A DNA stretch of 64,000 nucleotides from an uncultured Flavobacteriales bacterium (GTDB lineage: Bacteria; Bacteroidota; Bacteroidia; Flavobacteriales_D; Crocinitomicaceae). Below are positions 43,181 to 53,098 of this stretch, one piece after another. The position numbers were made by a program, and so were the translations under genes. The first letter of the stretch is position 1; each line of letters starts with the position of its first letter. The stretch covers positions 1-64,000 of the forward strand of contig CAJAVU010000057.1 of assembly GCA_903945495.1 (NCBI GenBank), written 5' to 3'. Below the pieces are notes generated by a model. That model worked only from the letters and a program-made list of their open reading frames with translations. It was not told where the DNA came from and searched no databases.

Positions 43181-43699
43181 TTACCATTCAAAAGCTTCGG
43201 CTGTGAACCATTTCTTTTGCACGCGCAATGTTTGTTCAATTACATCACGTACACAATGTCTGCCGCCATTAAACGGTGATTGATAGTGACTTATTGCCTT
43301 GATTTCAACAGCAGCATCTTGTGGACAAGCTGCAACTCCAGCATGTTTCATGACTTGATAGTCCGGAATATCGTCACCCATGTATAAAATCTCAGTATCT
43401 GTTAACGTATGGCGCTCTTTGATATCGTTGTAAACATTCATTTTATTGAACGAAGAGAGGTGCACTTCTTGCACGCCTAATCCCAACAAACGATCTTTAA
43501 CATCTTGCGAATTCCCACCTGTTACAATAATGATTTTATAACCCATTTTAATAGCATACTGAATGGCATACGCGTCACGCGAATTCAAGGTACGCAAGAT
43601 TTCATTCTGAAATAAAAGTACATCTCCGTTGGTCAATACTCCATCAACATCAAATAGGAATGTAGTGATGTGATTCAATCGTTCTTTGTAACTAATCAT
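43181..43699 (-). CDS. kdsC: KdsC-type HAD phosphatase (3-deoxy-D-manno-octulosonate 8-phosphate phosphatase)
   Basis: 172 residues, the size of the cap-less tetrameric C0 HAD enzymes. Motif I FDVDGVLTNGDVL (about 16-28) contains both aspartates, motif II is IIVTGG, and motif IV is MGDDIPDYQVM (about 107-117). KdsC releases phosphate from Kdo-8-phosphate for lipopolysaccharide core synthesis. The start overlaps the end of the DUF2520 gene by eight bases. A sugar nucleotide-type phosphatase of the same subfamily is the alternative, but the fit to KdsC is good. Confidence 0.83.
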   Translation of the reverse strand: MISYKERLNHITTFLFDVDGVLTNGDVLLFQNEILRTLNSRDAYAIQYAIKMGYKIIIVTGGNSQDVKDRLLGLGVQEVHLSSFNKMNVYNDIKERHTLTDTEILYMGDDIPDYQVMKHAGVAACPQDAAVEIKAISHYQSPFNGGRHCVRDVIEQTLRVQKKWFTAEAFEW

Positions 43700-44459
43700 G
43701 TTTATTGTACGTGTCGTTTATACTTTTTGAAAGGAGTAGATAAAGTTCTTTTTGTAGTCCTTCTAGCATGTCTGCATGTGCCGAAATAACTGTTTGATCA
43801 TTTCTTCGTGCTGGCCCAGTTTGAGCGTCATAAGGATCCATTGTCAATAATTTAGCTGTTGTTTCTTTTAATAAGGGCAACAGGTAGTCCCAATTCAATT
43901 CATGGTTATCGATAATTGCTTTCGACTGAAAAGCTAAATGATTCGTAAAATTGTTCACCCAAACTGCTGCTAAATGATATTTCTTGCGGTCTGAGGAATT
44001 GGCAAATGAAACTTTGCTGCTCAAATTCCAAGCTAAATCAAATAACTCTTGCGAAAGCTCTGGCGTTTTTCCTTCGATTAAAAAAGGAACTTCGTTTAAG
44101 TTTAATTCTTTGTTTTTGGAAAATGTTTGAAGTGGGTAGAAGACACCAACGTTCTCATGATTTATGAAACTTGAAAGTTCAATTGAACCTGAGGTGTACG
44201 CGATTTTTTGAGTTGTTGGCAATTGCTTAATGATGGACGAAATAGCGTCATCACTAACACAAATTAGGATTAAGTCAGCTTCGAGCTCTGAAATCTGCTT
44301 AACTGATTGGGATTTCCATTGATTGGCAAAAGCTTCGGCTTCTCCTTGATTGCGACCAAAAACCGATGAAATTGTAATTCCCTGTTCAAAAAAAGAATTC
44401 CCGAGATGAAAAGCCACGTTACCTGTTCCAACAATGGAAATCGTTTGTATGCCTTTCAT
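43692..44459 (-). CDS. Rossmann-like/DUF2520 protein (NADP-dependent oxidoreductase fold)
   Basis: 255 residues. The N-terminal Rossmann part has the dinucleotide motif ISIVGTGNVAFHLG (about 7-20) and LICVSDDAISSI. The C-terminal DUF2520 part has VFYPLQTFSK, DRKKYHLAAVWVNNFTNHL and DPYDAQTGPARRNDQTVI, all family hallmarks. It is related to pyrroline-5-carboxylate and ketopantoate reductase-like enzymes, but the substrate is unknown. It is directly downstream of secA and upstream of kdsC, a gene order I recall from other Bacteroidota. Confidence 0.88.
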   Translation of the reverse strand: MKGIQTISIVGTGNVAFHLGNSFFEQGITISSVFGRNQGEAEAFANQWKSQSVKQISELEADLILICVSDDAISSIIKQLPTTQKIAYTSGSIELSSFINHENVGVFYPLQTFSKNKELNLNEVPFLIEGKTPELSQELFDLAWNLSSKVSFANSSDRKKYHLAAVWVNNFTNHLAFQSKAIIDNHELNWDYLLPLLKETTAKLLTMDPYDAQTGPARRNDQTVISAHADMLEGLQKELYLLLSKSINDTYNKHD

Positions 44460-44478
44460 CTCGGGAAAATTAGTTTAA

Positions 44479-47400
44479 TTATTTACCGTGACATTGTTTG
44501 TATTTCTTGCCACTTCCACAAGGACAAGCGTCATTACGTCCAATTTTCGGGTCAGCCACAACTGGTTGAGATTTCTCAGGTTGTTGCATAGAGTTTTGAA
44601 TTGCTTGCTGATAACCATCACTTCCAGAGAAACGTGGAGCAGAAGTCGAAGAAGTATTCGAATCTGAACCTTGGTTCAATTGCGCTTTATCATAATTGTG
44701 CTGATGCGTTACTTCACTGTTTGTACTTTCAACTTCTTGAACAATTGGTAAGTCCAATTTCATCAATAATTCGATTGCTTCTCCATTTAAGCGCGACAAC
44801 ATGGCTTTGAACAATTCAAACGATTCCAATTTGTAAACCAATAATGGATCTTTTTGCTCGTATTGCGCATTGTTTACTGCTGAACGTAAATCATCCATTT
44901 CGCGTAAATGCTCTTTCCACTCGTTATCAATCATTCCTAAAATGATATTTTTCTCGAATGATTTAGTGATTTCTTTTCCTTCAGATTCGTATGCATCTTT
45001 CAAGTCAATCACCATACGAACTTCTCTTCGTCCATCAGATAATGGGAACACAATGTTTTTATATTGATCCGACATTGTTTCGTATACATGTTTAATTTGA
45101 GGGAATGCTTTGTGAGCAATTTTCTCATTTTTACGCATGTATTGTTCGAACATTGAATTGTAAACTTTTTCAACTAAATCTTGACGATCAACCGTTTTGT
45201 ATTCTTCTTGTGAAACTGGTGATTCAATTCCAATCAAACGTAATAAGTCTAATTCAAATGCTTCGAAATCGTCTTTTGTATGAGCGAATACTGTTGTTTC
45301 ACATACATCATAGAACATGTTGTCAATGTCTAAATCTAAACGATCTCCATAAAGTGCATTTTTACGTTTTTTGTAAATAGCTTTGCGTTGAGCGTTCATT
45401 ACATCATCATATTCCAATAAACGTTTACGGACACCGAAGTTGTTTTCTTCCACTTTTTTCTGTGCACGCTCGATTGATTTAGAAACCATACTATGTGTAA
45501 TAACTTCTCCTTCTTTCAAGCCCATTCTGTCCATTAACTTAGCAATACGCTCTGAACCGAATTTACGCATCAAATCATCTTCCAATGAAACGAAGAATTG
45601 AGAAGAACCTGGATCACCTTGACGACCAGAACGACCTCTTAACTGTCGGTCAACACGACGTGAATCGTGACGCTCAGTACCAATGATTGCTAAACCACCA
45701 GCTTCTTTAACGCCTTCACCAAGTTTAATATCTGTACCACGACCAGCCATATTCGTAGCGATTGTTACAGCTCCAGCTTTACCAGCATCCGCAACAATTT
45801 CCGCCTCACGTTGGTGGTGTTTCGCATTCAATACTTGATGTTTAATTCCTCTGCGAGTTAGTAAAGCACTCAAATATTCAGAAATTTCAACTGTTGTTGT
45901 ACCAACCAATACTGGTCTTCCTTCAGCAACTAATTTTTCTGTTTCATTAATTACAGCATCAAATTTCTCACGAGCCGTTTTGAAAACTAAGTCGTTTTGA
46001 TCAATACGTACAGCTTGTCTATTCGTTGGAACTACAATTACTTCTAAGTTGTAAATATCCCAGAATTCTTTTGCTTCTGTTTCGGCTGTACCTGTCATAC
46101 CACATAATTTGTGGTACATTCTAAAGTAGTTTTGTAGCGTAATCGTCGCATATGTTTGCGTTGCTGCTTCTACTTGTACATTTTCTTTTGCTTCAATCGC
46201 TTGGTGCAAACCGTCAGAGTAACGACGACCTTCCATGATACGTCCTGTTTGCTCATCAACGATTTTTACTTTACCATCCAAAATCACATATTCATTTTCG
46301 ATTTCGAATAGGGTATATGCTTTTAATAATTGGTTAATCGAGTGAATACGCTCAGATTTGATACTGTAATCACGCACTAACGCATCTTTACGCTCCAAGA
46401 ATGCTTCTTTCTCTAATCCTTCTTTTTGCAATTTTGCAATTTCAGAACCGATATCTGGCATCACATAGAAGTCACGCTCGTCGTTTCCTGAAATTAAGTC
46501 AATACCTTTGCTCGTTAACTCAATTGTATTGTTTTTTTCATCAATTACAAAGAATAACTCAACGTCGATTTTCTTCATATGCTTTCCTTGTTCTTGCATA
46601 TAGAAGTTCTCCGTTTTTTGCAAATGCGCTTTAATTCCCGGTTCTGATAAATATTTAATTAATTCTTTGTTCTTAGGTAAACCGCGATGAGCACGAAGTA
46701 AGGCAATTCCACCTTCTTCAATCATTTTTTTTGAATCTTGTCCTGCCTCAACAGTTCCATTGATGGCAACCAACAAACGTTTTGCATCTGCTAAACATTG
46801 GTTGATGTAACTTTTTTGAGCAGAAACAATTGATTCAACGCGTGGTTTTAATTCGTAGAATTCGTGTTCGTCACCGCGCGGAGTTGGACCAGAAATAATC
46901 AATGGTGTACGCGCATCATCGATCAAAACTGAATCGACCTCATCGACAATTGCGAAATGATGTTTTTGTTGAACTAACTCATCCACAGCTCCTGCCATGT
47001 TGTCACGCAAATAATCAAAACCAAATTCGTTATTCGTTCCAAATGTAATATCCGCTAGGTAAGCCAAACGACGTTCCTCAGAATTTGGACGGTGTTTATC
47101 GATACAATCTACTTTTAATCCGTGGAATTGGTATAATGGTCCCATCCACTCAGAGTCACGTTTTGCAAGGTAGTCATTCACCGTTACCACGTGAACACCT
47201 TTTCCAGAAAGCGCATTTAAATATACTGGGAGCGTTGCTACCAACGTTTTTCCTTCCCCAGTTTGCATCTCTGCAATGTTTCCGCCATGAAGCACAGCTC
47301 CACCCATTAATTGAACATCGTAATGAACCATGCTCCATTTAACTTCTGCTCCAGCTGCAGTCCATGCATTGTGCCAGATTGCTTTATCTCCTTCGATTGT

Positions 47401-47838
47401 AATACCGTCTTTCTTCGCTGCTAAATCACGATCAAATTGCTGAGCAGTTACAGTTAATTGACCATTTTCAGCCCATCTTCTTGCAGTTTCTTTAACAACG
47501 GCAAATGCTTCTGGAAGAATTTCTTTTAAAACTTCTTCTATTTTTTCGTCAATCGCTTTGGAAAGTTTATCAATTTTCTCAAAGATTGCTTCTTTCTCGT
47601 GAATTTGAGTTGCGACGTCTGAACCTAGTTTAGTTAGACTTGCCAATTCATCTTCTAATGGCTGTGCAGCAGTTTTTACTTGAGCTTGAAAGTTTGCAGT
47701 TTTAGCACGTAATTCATCATCAGTAAGGTTACTAAATGAATTGAAAAATTCAGTTGCTTTGTCAATGATTGGTTGGTATTCTTTGCGGTCTTTCGCTGAT
47801 TTATCACCAAATAATTTCTTTAAAATTCCTGCTATCAT
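44479..47838 (-). CDS. secA: Preprotein translocase ATPase SecA
   Basis: SecA drives export of unfolded proteins through SecYEG, the first step for all signal-peptide proteins in this window. The 1119 residues include Walker A in MQTGEGKTLVATLP (about 205-215), the DEAD-like IVDEVDSVLIDDARTPL, helicase motifs VLVGTTTVEISE and TNMAGRGTDIKLGEG, RRVDRQLRGRSGRQGDPGSS, the helical scaffold and a C-terminal SEC-C zinc motif CPCGSGKKYKQCHGK. It is longer than Escherichia coli SecA (901), as usual for the phylum, with extra sequence in the first 350 residues and around 330-460. Confidence 0.97.
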   Translation of the reverse strand: MIAGILKKLFGDKSAKDRKEYQPIIDKATEFFNSFSNLTDDELRAKTANFQAQVKTAAQPLEDELASLTKLGSDVATQIHEKEAIFEKIDKLSKAIDEKIEEVLKEILPEAFAVVKETARRWAENGQLTVTAQQFDRDLAAKKDGITIEGDKAIWHNAWTAAGAEVKWSMVHYDVQLMGGAVLHGGNIAEMQTGEGKTLVATLPVYLNALSGKGVHVVTVNDYLAKRDSEWMGPLYQFHGLKVDCIDKHRPNSEERRLAYLADITFGTNNEFGFDYLRDNMAGAVDELVQQKHHFAIVDEVDSVLIDDARTPLIISGPTPRGDEHEFYELKPRVESIVSAQKSYINQCLADAKRLLVAINGTVEAGQDSKKMIEEGGIALLRAHRGLPKNKELIKYLSEPGIKAHLQKTENFYMQEQGKHMKKIDVELFFVIDEKNNTIELTSKGIDLISGNDERDFYVMPDIGSEIAKLQKEGLEKEAFLERKDALVRDYSIKSERIHSINQLLKAYTLFEIENEYVILDGKVKIVDEQTGRIMEGRRYSDGLHQAIEAKENVQVEAATQTYATITLQNYFRMYHKLCGMTGTAETEAKEFWDIYNLEVIVVPTNRQAVRIDQNDLVFKTAREKFDAVINETEKLVAEGRPVLVGTTTVEISEYLSALLTRRGIKHQVLNAKHHQREAEIVADAGKAGAVTIATNMAGRGTDIKLGEGVKEAGGLAIIGTERHDSRRVDRQLRGRSGRQGDPGSSQFFVSLEDDLMRKFGSERIAKLMDRMGLKEGEVITHSMVSKSIERAQKKVEENNFGVRKRLLEYDDVMNAQRKAIYKKRKNALYGDRLDLDIDNMFYDVCETTVFAHTKDDFEAFELDLLRLIGIESPVSQEEYKTVDRQDLVEKVYNSMFEQYMRKNEKIAHKAFPQIKHVYETMSDQYKNIVFPLSDGRREVRMVIDLKDAYESEGKEITKSFEKNIILGMIDNEWKEHLREMDDLRSAVNNAQYEQKDPLLVYKLESFELFKAMLSRLNGEAIELLMKLDLPIVQEVESTNSEVTHQHNYDKAQLNQGSDSNTSSTSAPRFSGSDGYQQAIQNSMQQPEKSQPVVADPKIGRNDACPCGSGKKYKQCHGK

Positions 47839-47867
47839 CTGAGGTTGTTTGTGTTTTTTAAAAGCTC

Positions 47868-47875
47868 CAAATCTA
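47868..47875 (-). promoter_or_regulatory. -7 promoter element (TAGATTTG) of secA
   Basis: An exact TAnnTTTG match on the minus strand, 29 bases before the secA ATG. The 213-base divergent spacer to guaA holds no gene. Confidence 0.55.
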
Positions 47876-48039
47876 ATGAAAAAATGAAGTTTTTAAGCAT
47901 AAATATTCTTAAAATTTTGTTCTGCTTTGTCATAAACCATTCCAAAGTCTTTTTTTATGACAAATTGTCGTTTTTGATTTGTTAACAATTCGTGTTTATT
48001 AAGAATAAAAACTTTGCTTTCAAGTTCTGATTTTCATAG

Positions 48040-48047
48040 TATCTTTG
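48040..48047 (+). promoter_or_regulatory. -7 promoter element (TATCTTTG) of guaA
   Basis: An exact TAnnTTTG match. A TTTG at 48013-48016 is the only -33 candidate, with a 23-base spacer. The box ends four bases before the chosen ATG. Confidence 0.6.
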
Positions 48048-48051
48048 CACC

Positions 48052-49584
48052 ATGCATGAAATGATTTTGATACTTGATTTTGGTTCGCAATACACACAAT
48101 TAATTGCGCGCCGTGTTAGAGAGATGAATGTCTATTGTGAAATTCATCCGTGGAACAAATGTCCTGAATTAACTCCTAACATTAAAGGCGTTATTTTGTC
48201 AGGAAGTCCTTTCTCAGTGAGAGACGAAGCGTCTCCAAAACCTAATTTGGACGCAATTAAAGGTAAAATGCCTTTGTTAGGTGTTTGTTTTGGAGCACAA
48301 TACTTATCTCACAATTTTGGTGGAGAAGTAATGCCTTCAAATACACGTGAATATGGACGTGCACATTTATCGTATGTAGATCATTCAAATATTTTGACAA
48401 AAGGAATGTCAGATGGTTCGCAAGTGTGGATGTCGCATGGTGATACGATCAAAAAGATTCCATCGAATTATAAAATCATTGCAAGTACGAGTGATGTTGA
48501 AGTTGCAGGATACCAAATTGAAGGTGAAGAGACGTTTGGAATTCAATTCCATCCTGAAGTATATCATTCATTGGAGGGCGCGATTTTATTGAAAAACTTT
48601 ATTGCTCATGTTTGTCACTGTAAACAAGATTGGACACCAGATTCATTTGTTGAAGAAACAGTTGCGAAATTAAAAGCGCAAATCGGTTCGGATAAAGTAA
48701 TTCTTGGATTATCTGGTGGTGTAGATTCTTCAGTTGCAGCTGTTCTTTTGAATAAAGCAATTGGCGCTAATCTTCACTGTATTTTCGTTGACAATGGTTT
48801 GTTGCGTAAAAATGAATTTGCTCAAGTATTGGATTCGTATAAGCATATGGGATTGAATGTGAAAGGAGTTGATGCATCAGCAAAATTCTATGAAGCATTG
48901 TCAGGTTTAACGGATCCTGAATTAAAACGTAAGGCAATCGGACGTGTGTTTATCGAAGTATTTGACGAAGAATCAAAATTGGTTGAAAATGCAAAATGGT
49001 TGGGACAAGGAACAATTTATCCAGATGTAATTGAGTCTGTATCAGTTAATGGTGGACCTTCTCAAACGATTAAATCGCACCACAATGTTGGGGGATTGCC
49101 AGATTATATGAAATTACAAGTTGTTGAGCCTTTACGTTTGTTGTTTAAAGATGAAGTAAGACGCATTGGTCGTTCAATGAATATCGACGAGGCTTTGCTA
49201 GGTCGTCACCCGTTCCCAGGTCCAGGATTAGGAATCAGAATCTTAGGTGAAGTGACAGCTGAAAAAGTGCGCATTTTGCAAGAAGTAGATTCAATCTTTA
49301 TCAATGGATTGAAAGAGGATGGATTGTATGACGATGTTTGGCAGGCTGGAGCAATCTTCTTACCAATTCAATCAGTTGGTGTAATGGGAGATGAGCGAAC
49401 GTATGAAAATGCAGTTGCCTTGAGAGCGGTTACTTCGACAGATGGAATGACAGCGGATTGGTGTCACTTACCATATGAATTCTTAGCGAAAATATCGAAT
49501 CGTATTATTAATCAAGTGAAAGGAATTAACCGAGTAACGTATGATATTAGTTCGAAACCACCAGCAACAATTGAATGGGAATAA
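48052..49584 (+). CDS. guaA: GMP synthase (glutamine-hydrolysing)
   Basis: GuaA converts XMP to GMP with ATP and glutamine, the last step of guanine nucleotide synthesis. The class I amidotransferase domain (1-190) has the catalytic cysteine in GVCFGAQYL and His/Glu in [12 protein letters not shown]. The ATP-pyrophosphatase P-loop is [13 protein letters not shown] (about 220), and the C-terminal dimerisation domain ends [14 protein letters not shown]. The ATG at 48052 gives the family N-terminus ([11 protein letters not shown]) but is only four bases after the -7 box; a second ATG at 48061 would also fit. Confidence 0.96.
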   Translation: MHEMILILDFGSQYTQLIARRVREMNVYCEIHPWNKCPELTPNIKGVILSGSPFSVRDEASPKPNLDAIKGKMPLLGVCFGAQYLSHNFGGEVMPSNTREYGRAHLSYVDHSNILTKGMSDGSQVWMSHGDTIKKIPSNYKIIASTSDVEVAGYQIEGEETFGIQFHPEVYHSLEGAILLKNFIAHVCHCKQDWTPDSFVEETVAKLKAQIGSDKVILGLSGGVDSSVAAVLLNKAIGANLHCIFVDNGLLRKNEFAQVLDSYKHMGLNVKGVDASAKFYEALSGLTDPELKRKAIGRVFIEVFDEESKLVENAKWLGQGTIYPDVIESVSVNGGPSQTIKSHHNVGGLPDYMKLQVVEPLRLLFKDEVRRIGRSMNIDEALLGRHPFPGPGLGIRILGEVTAEKVRILQEVDSIFINGLKEDGLYDDVWQAGAIFLPIQSVGVMGDERTYENAVALRAVTSTDGMTADWCHLPYEFLAKISNRIINQVKGINRVTYDISSKPPATIEWE

Positions 49585-49626
49585 TTTAATGGCATATTGC
49601 TTGCTAACGGGAATAAAAAAAATCAT

Positions 49627-51402
49627 ATGAAGAATTGGCTTTTAATACTTTTAACATTTGTTTCGTTTGGTGTTTTTGCTCAACCGGAAAATGCGACGAC
49701 TGAAGTTGTAAATGGTAAGAAATATTATGTTCATATCGTTCAGGATGGAAATACCTTGTATGGAATTCATTCCTTATATAATATAAGTGTTGAAGAAATC
49801 ATTAAGCAAAATCCTGGAACAGAAAAAGGTCTTACTGAAGGACAAAAGTTATTGATTCCAATTGTTTTAAAAACAATTATTCACGAAGTCGCATCAAAGG
49901 AAACATTATACGGTATTTCAAAAAAATACAATGTAACAGTTGAAGCCATTACCAAAGCAAATCCTGGGATTGAAGCAGGATTGAAAGTTGGGCAAAAATT
50001 AACGATTCCGGGAGTAGAGCCAACCTTTGTGAGCAAAACACAAACGTTTTCAACTGAAACGCCTTCAACTTCAGCTGTTAAAGACACGGTTGTAAGTTCT
50101 GCTCCAAAATATGTTGTTTCTTTTTCTGATACGATTATCAATCACGTGGTGTTGGATCACGAGACCTTATACAGTATTTCAAAACGCTTCATGGTTCCTG
50201 TAGAGGATTTACAGAAGTTAAACGGTTTGAAATCCACTAAAATAAAACCAGGAGATACCATTAAAATTCCAGTTAAAAAGGAAAAAGTGGAACAAGTTAA
50301 AGTGCGAGAAATTGAACGAATTCAAGTAAGAAAAGTTGATTCGACACTTTTGTTTCCGAAACAAAGTAATTATAAAATCGCGCTTTTATTACCTTTCTTC
50401 CTGGAAAAAGGCGAGGGAAGTAGTGATTATCTGACAAACTTGGCAACAGAATATTATATGGGGGCTCAGTTAGCTGTAGACTCTTTGGAAAGACTAGGTT
50501 TGAAGGCACAATTGTATGTGTACGATACCAGAAATGATACGAATTCAATTAAAAAGATTTTGGCAAAACCAGAATTTTCTGGAATGGATTTAGTATTTGG
50601 ACCTCTTTTTCCTGATAAAGTAGATGTCGTTGCGCGTTGGTGTAAAGAAAACAAAGCAAGGATGGTTTGTCCTGTTTCTGTGAATACCAATGTTTTAAAA
50701 GGAAATCAAGTTGTTTATTCAGCCGTTGCATCAGATGTAACTTTAACAGCTGGATTGGCAGAATACACCTTGAAAAACCATTCAACCGCACAAATTATTT
50801 TGATTAAATCATCGTCTGATAAGGATTTGGCGATGTATGAAAGTTTTAGAAATACATTTAATACGACATCTTTTTATGGTACGCGTCCAAAATTGACTGA
50901 AGCAACAGTGGAGAATTTTACTTCATTTATGAAAAAAGGTGTGAAGGTAATTTTGGTTTTCCCAACGAATGAAAAGTCGCTTGCAACTAAGTTTATGAAC
51001 AATTTGAACGGTGTTGCGGGTAAATTTAATTCAGACAATATTTTTGTTTTTGGTACAAAAGAATGGGTGAATTACGATGCTATTAAACCGCAATACAAGA
51101 ACAAGTTTCATTATACATTTGCAAGTCCTTCAGATTTGAATTATAAATACAATCAAACTGAAAAATTGCATTTAAAGTATCGTTCAAAATACAATTCCGA
51201 CATGACTAAGATGGCCGTTCAAGGATTCGATGTTACATTGTATTTTTGTGCGGATTTATTGTTGAATAAGAAAAACAACAATATGGTAATGAACGAATTT
51301 GAGATGAAACAACGCAATGCCGATAGCGGCTACGAGAATGTGAACAGTTACATCCTTCAGCAAGTCGATTATGAATTAATCAACCTTGAGCAGTCAAAAT
51401 GA
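49627..51402 (+). CDS. LysM protein with ABC-type periplasmic-binding-like domain
   Basis: About 591 residues from the ATG at 49627; earlier in-frame codons precede the signal peptide, which ends GVFAQ (about 19). Three LysM domains follow (about 35-80, 85-128 and 165-215; GNTLYGIHSLYNIS, ETLYGISKKYNVT, ETLYSISKRFMVP), which bind peptidoglycan. Residues about 245-585 form a type 1 periplasmic-binding fold (YKIALLLPFFLE, FGPLFPDKVD), as in LpoA-like and ABC solute-binding proteins. The likely place is the periplasm, attached to the wall; the ligand is unknown. It overlaps hemF by four bases. Confidence 0.85.
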   Translation: MKNWLLILLTFVSFGVFAQPENATTEVVNGKKYYVHIVQDGNTLYGIHSLYNISVEEIIKQNPGTEKGLTEGQKLLIPIVLKTIIHEVASKETLYGISKKYNVTVEAITKANPGIEAGLKVGQKLTIPGVEPTFVSKTQTFSTETPSTSAVKDTVVSSAPKYVVSFSDTIINHVVLDHETLYSISKRFMVPVEDLQKLNGLKSTKIKPGDTIKIPVKKEKVEQVKVREIERIQVRKVDSTLLFPKQSNYKIALLLPFFLEKGEGSSDYLTNLATEYYMGAQLAVDSLERLGLKAQLYVYDTRNDTNSIKKILAKPEFSGMDLVFGPLFPDKVDVVARWCKENKARMVCPVSVNTNVLKGNQVVYSAVASDVTLTAGLAEYTLKNHSTAQIILIKSSSDKDLAMYESFRNTFNTTSFYGTRPKLTEATVENFTSFMKKGVKVILVFPTNEKSLATKFMNNLNGVAGKFNSDNIFVFGTKEWVNYDAIKPQYKNKFHYTFASPSDLNYKYNQTEKLHLKYRSKYNSDMTKMAVQGFDVTLYFCADLLLNKKNNNMVMNEFEMKQRNADSGYENVNSYILQQVDYELINLEQSK

Positions 51403-52286
51403 CAAAAGAATTTATTGCTGGGGAGTTTGCTAAACTTCAGGGACGAATTTGTGAGCGACTTGAAAAAGTGGATGGTTTAGCTCTTTTCGGTCAAGATAAT
51501 TGGGATAGAGAAGAAGGAGGAGGGGGAAAAACCCGTATCATTCAAAATGGAGCAGTCATCGAAAAAGGTGGTGTTGCGTTTTCGAAAGTTTTCGGTCCAG
51601 TTTCAGATGTAATGAAAAAGCAACTGAATTTAGATGGTGATGATTTCTTTGCTACTGGTGTTTCGATTGTTTTGCATCCATCAAATCCACATGTGCCAAT
51701 TATTCACATGAATGTGCGCTATTTCGAATTGAACACAGGTGTTTTTTGGTTTGGAGGAGGAATCGATTTGACACCTCATTATATTATCCCGAAACAAGCA
51801 AAAGAATTCCATTTAGGATTAAAAAACATTTGTGATAATTATAATATAACATTCTATCCGAAATTTAAGTCGTGGGCAGATGATTATTTCTTTATACCTC
51901 ATCGCAATGAAACACGTGGGATCGGCGGGATATTCTTCGATCACCAAAATGAAAATTCAGGTTTAGCGAAAGATCAATTGTTTGCATTTTGCCTTGAACT
52001 TGGAGATAATTTTGCTGCATTGTATGAAAATCAGGTTGTTCAAGGGAAAAATCTTCCAGTCTCAGAGCAAGACTTGAGATGGAGAAATATTCGTCGTGGT
52101 CGATATGTTGAATTTAATTTAGTGAATGACCGTGGAACTAAATTTGGTTTATTGTCTGGAGGACGAACTGAATCAATATTGATGAGTTTACCGGCAGATG
52201 CTTCTTGGGAATACCAATATCAACCTCAGTCTGATAAAGAGCAATCCACAACAGATTCTTTAAAAAAGGGAATTTCGTATTTATAA
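51399..52286 (+). CDS. hemF: Oxygen-dependent coproporphyrinogen III oxidase
   Basis: HemF oxidatively decarboxylates coproporphyrinogen III to protoporphyrinogen IX using O2, in heme synthesis. The 295 residues carry all family signatures: GGGGKTRIIQNGAVIEKGGV near 48-67, NPHVPIIHMNVRYFE, FGGGIDLTPHY (about 117-127), the conserved GIGGIFFDH and the C-terminal RGTKFGLLSGGRTESILMS. The presence of this oxygen-requiring enzyme fits an aerobic organism. It overlaps the LysM gene as ATGA, a pairing with no obvious functional link. A long gene-free stretch follows. Confidence 0.96.
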   Translation: MTKEFIAGEFAKLQGRICERLEKVDGLALFGQDNWDREEGGGGKTRIIQNGAVIEKGGVAFSKVFGPVSDVMKKQLNLDGDDFFATGVSIVLHPSNPHVPIIHMNVRYFELNTGVFWFGGGIDLTPHYIIPKQAKEFHLGLKNICDNYNITFYPKFKSWADDYFFIPHRNETRGIGGIFFDHQNENSGLAKDQLFAFCLELGDNFAALYENQVVQGKNLPVSEQDLRWRNIRRGRYVEFNLVNDRGTKFGLLSGGRTESILMSLPADASWEYQYQPQSDKEQSTTDSLKKGISYL

Positions 52287-52665
52287 ACTCCTACTACGTA
52301 TAAATGCGTAATTTGAATTGTGCATTTTTATGTAATTCTCGCCTTATTCTCCTAGCATTATATTCTATTCTTTTGATAAACCTCACATTTGAAATGATAA
52401 GTGAGAGATTAACAATGTTCAATAACTTATCAACAATATATAAGTGTGATTTTTTTTGGGCAACTTATTAATTAAATTTGCGTCTGAAAACTGCCACCTT
52501 AAAAAAAATGGATTTTTACCCGGAATCCAGAAACTATTTTCTTATTTAAAAAAAAACCATTCTACATAATCATTAGCATGATTTTTCATGCTGGCGCGTT
52601 TTTATTTTTTCGCGTTTGATAATGAGTTTTTATTCAGCATTTGCTGAGCTTAAATAATGTAGAAA
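52287..52665 (+). other. Gene-free 379-base stretch with promoter and structured leader
   Basis: No reading frame of note on either strand. It holds a promoter-like element (52455-52480) and a leader of about 185 bases with inverted repeats: AGCATGA/TCATGCT (52575-52592), CGCG/CGCG (52595-52614) and TCAGC/GCTGA (52634-52647), the last ending 18 bases before the ATG at 52666. No known riboswitch is recognised. Confidence 0.6.
52455..52480 (+). promoter_or_regulatory. Promoter of adhesin cassette 1 (TTTG, TAAATTTG)
   Basis: TTTG at 52455-52458 and TAAATTTG at 52473-52480 with a short 14-base spacer. The surrounding bases (GGCAACTTATTAA, CGTCT) are shared with the region ahead of cassette 2. 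Confidence 0.55.
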
Positions 52666-53079
52666 ATGAAGGTTTTAATTACTTCTGTATTTGTTATTTG
52701 TATTTCTTCTTTTGGTTTTACACAAATCAAAAATGAAAGCAAGATTATTGAAAGTCGCGGACAAGCATGGTATGCTCAAATGCAAACCGAAGCTCCTGAT
52801 TTATTGAATTTATTTGATAAATATCTTTCGTATGGTTTCAATATTCGAAATGTAAGCGAAGGTAAATATGCGGAATTTGAACCAATGGAATTTGTTCCAT
52901 TGAACACTAAAAACGGCGGAGTAGTGACCGTTGCTGAGTTTTTAGCGGATGTGGAGTCTTCGGATTTCAATCCTTTAGATTACAATTTTTTTCCAACAAT
53001 GGAAGCCCAAGTTTACAAACTTAAAGGGGTTAACAAAATCATTTACATTTTACCACAAGACGTAATTCTTGCCAAATAA
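52666..53079 (+). CDS. Small secreted protein of adhesin cassette 1
   Basis: 137 residues with a signal peptide (about 1-19, ending GFTQ). The mature part is helix then strands: KIIESRGQAWYAQMQTEAPD, LNLFDKYLSYGFNIRNVSEG and the strongly conserved end AQVYKLKGVNKIIYILPQD. No cysteine is present in the mature protein and no family is recognised. A paralogue lies at 61010-61426, again immediately upstream of a giant adhesin, so an accessory role in folding, export or anchoring of the adhesin is inferred. The adhesin ATG follows after 19 bases. Confidence 0.82.
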   Translation: MKVLITSVFVICISSFGFTQIKNESKIIESRGQAWYAQMQTEAPDLLNLFDKYLSYGFNIRNVSEGKYAEFEPMEFVPLNTKNGGVVTVAEFLADVESSDFNPLDYNFFPTMEAQVYKLKGVNKIIYILPQDVILAK

Positions 53080-53098
53080 TCGTTCAGACCATAGTATT

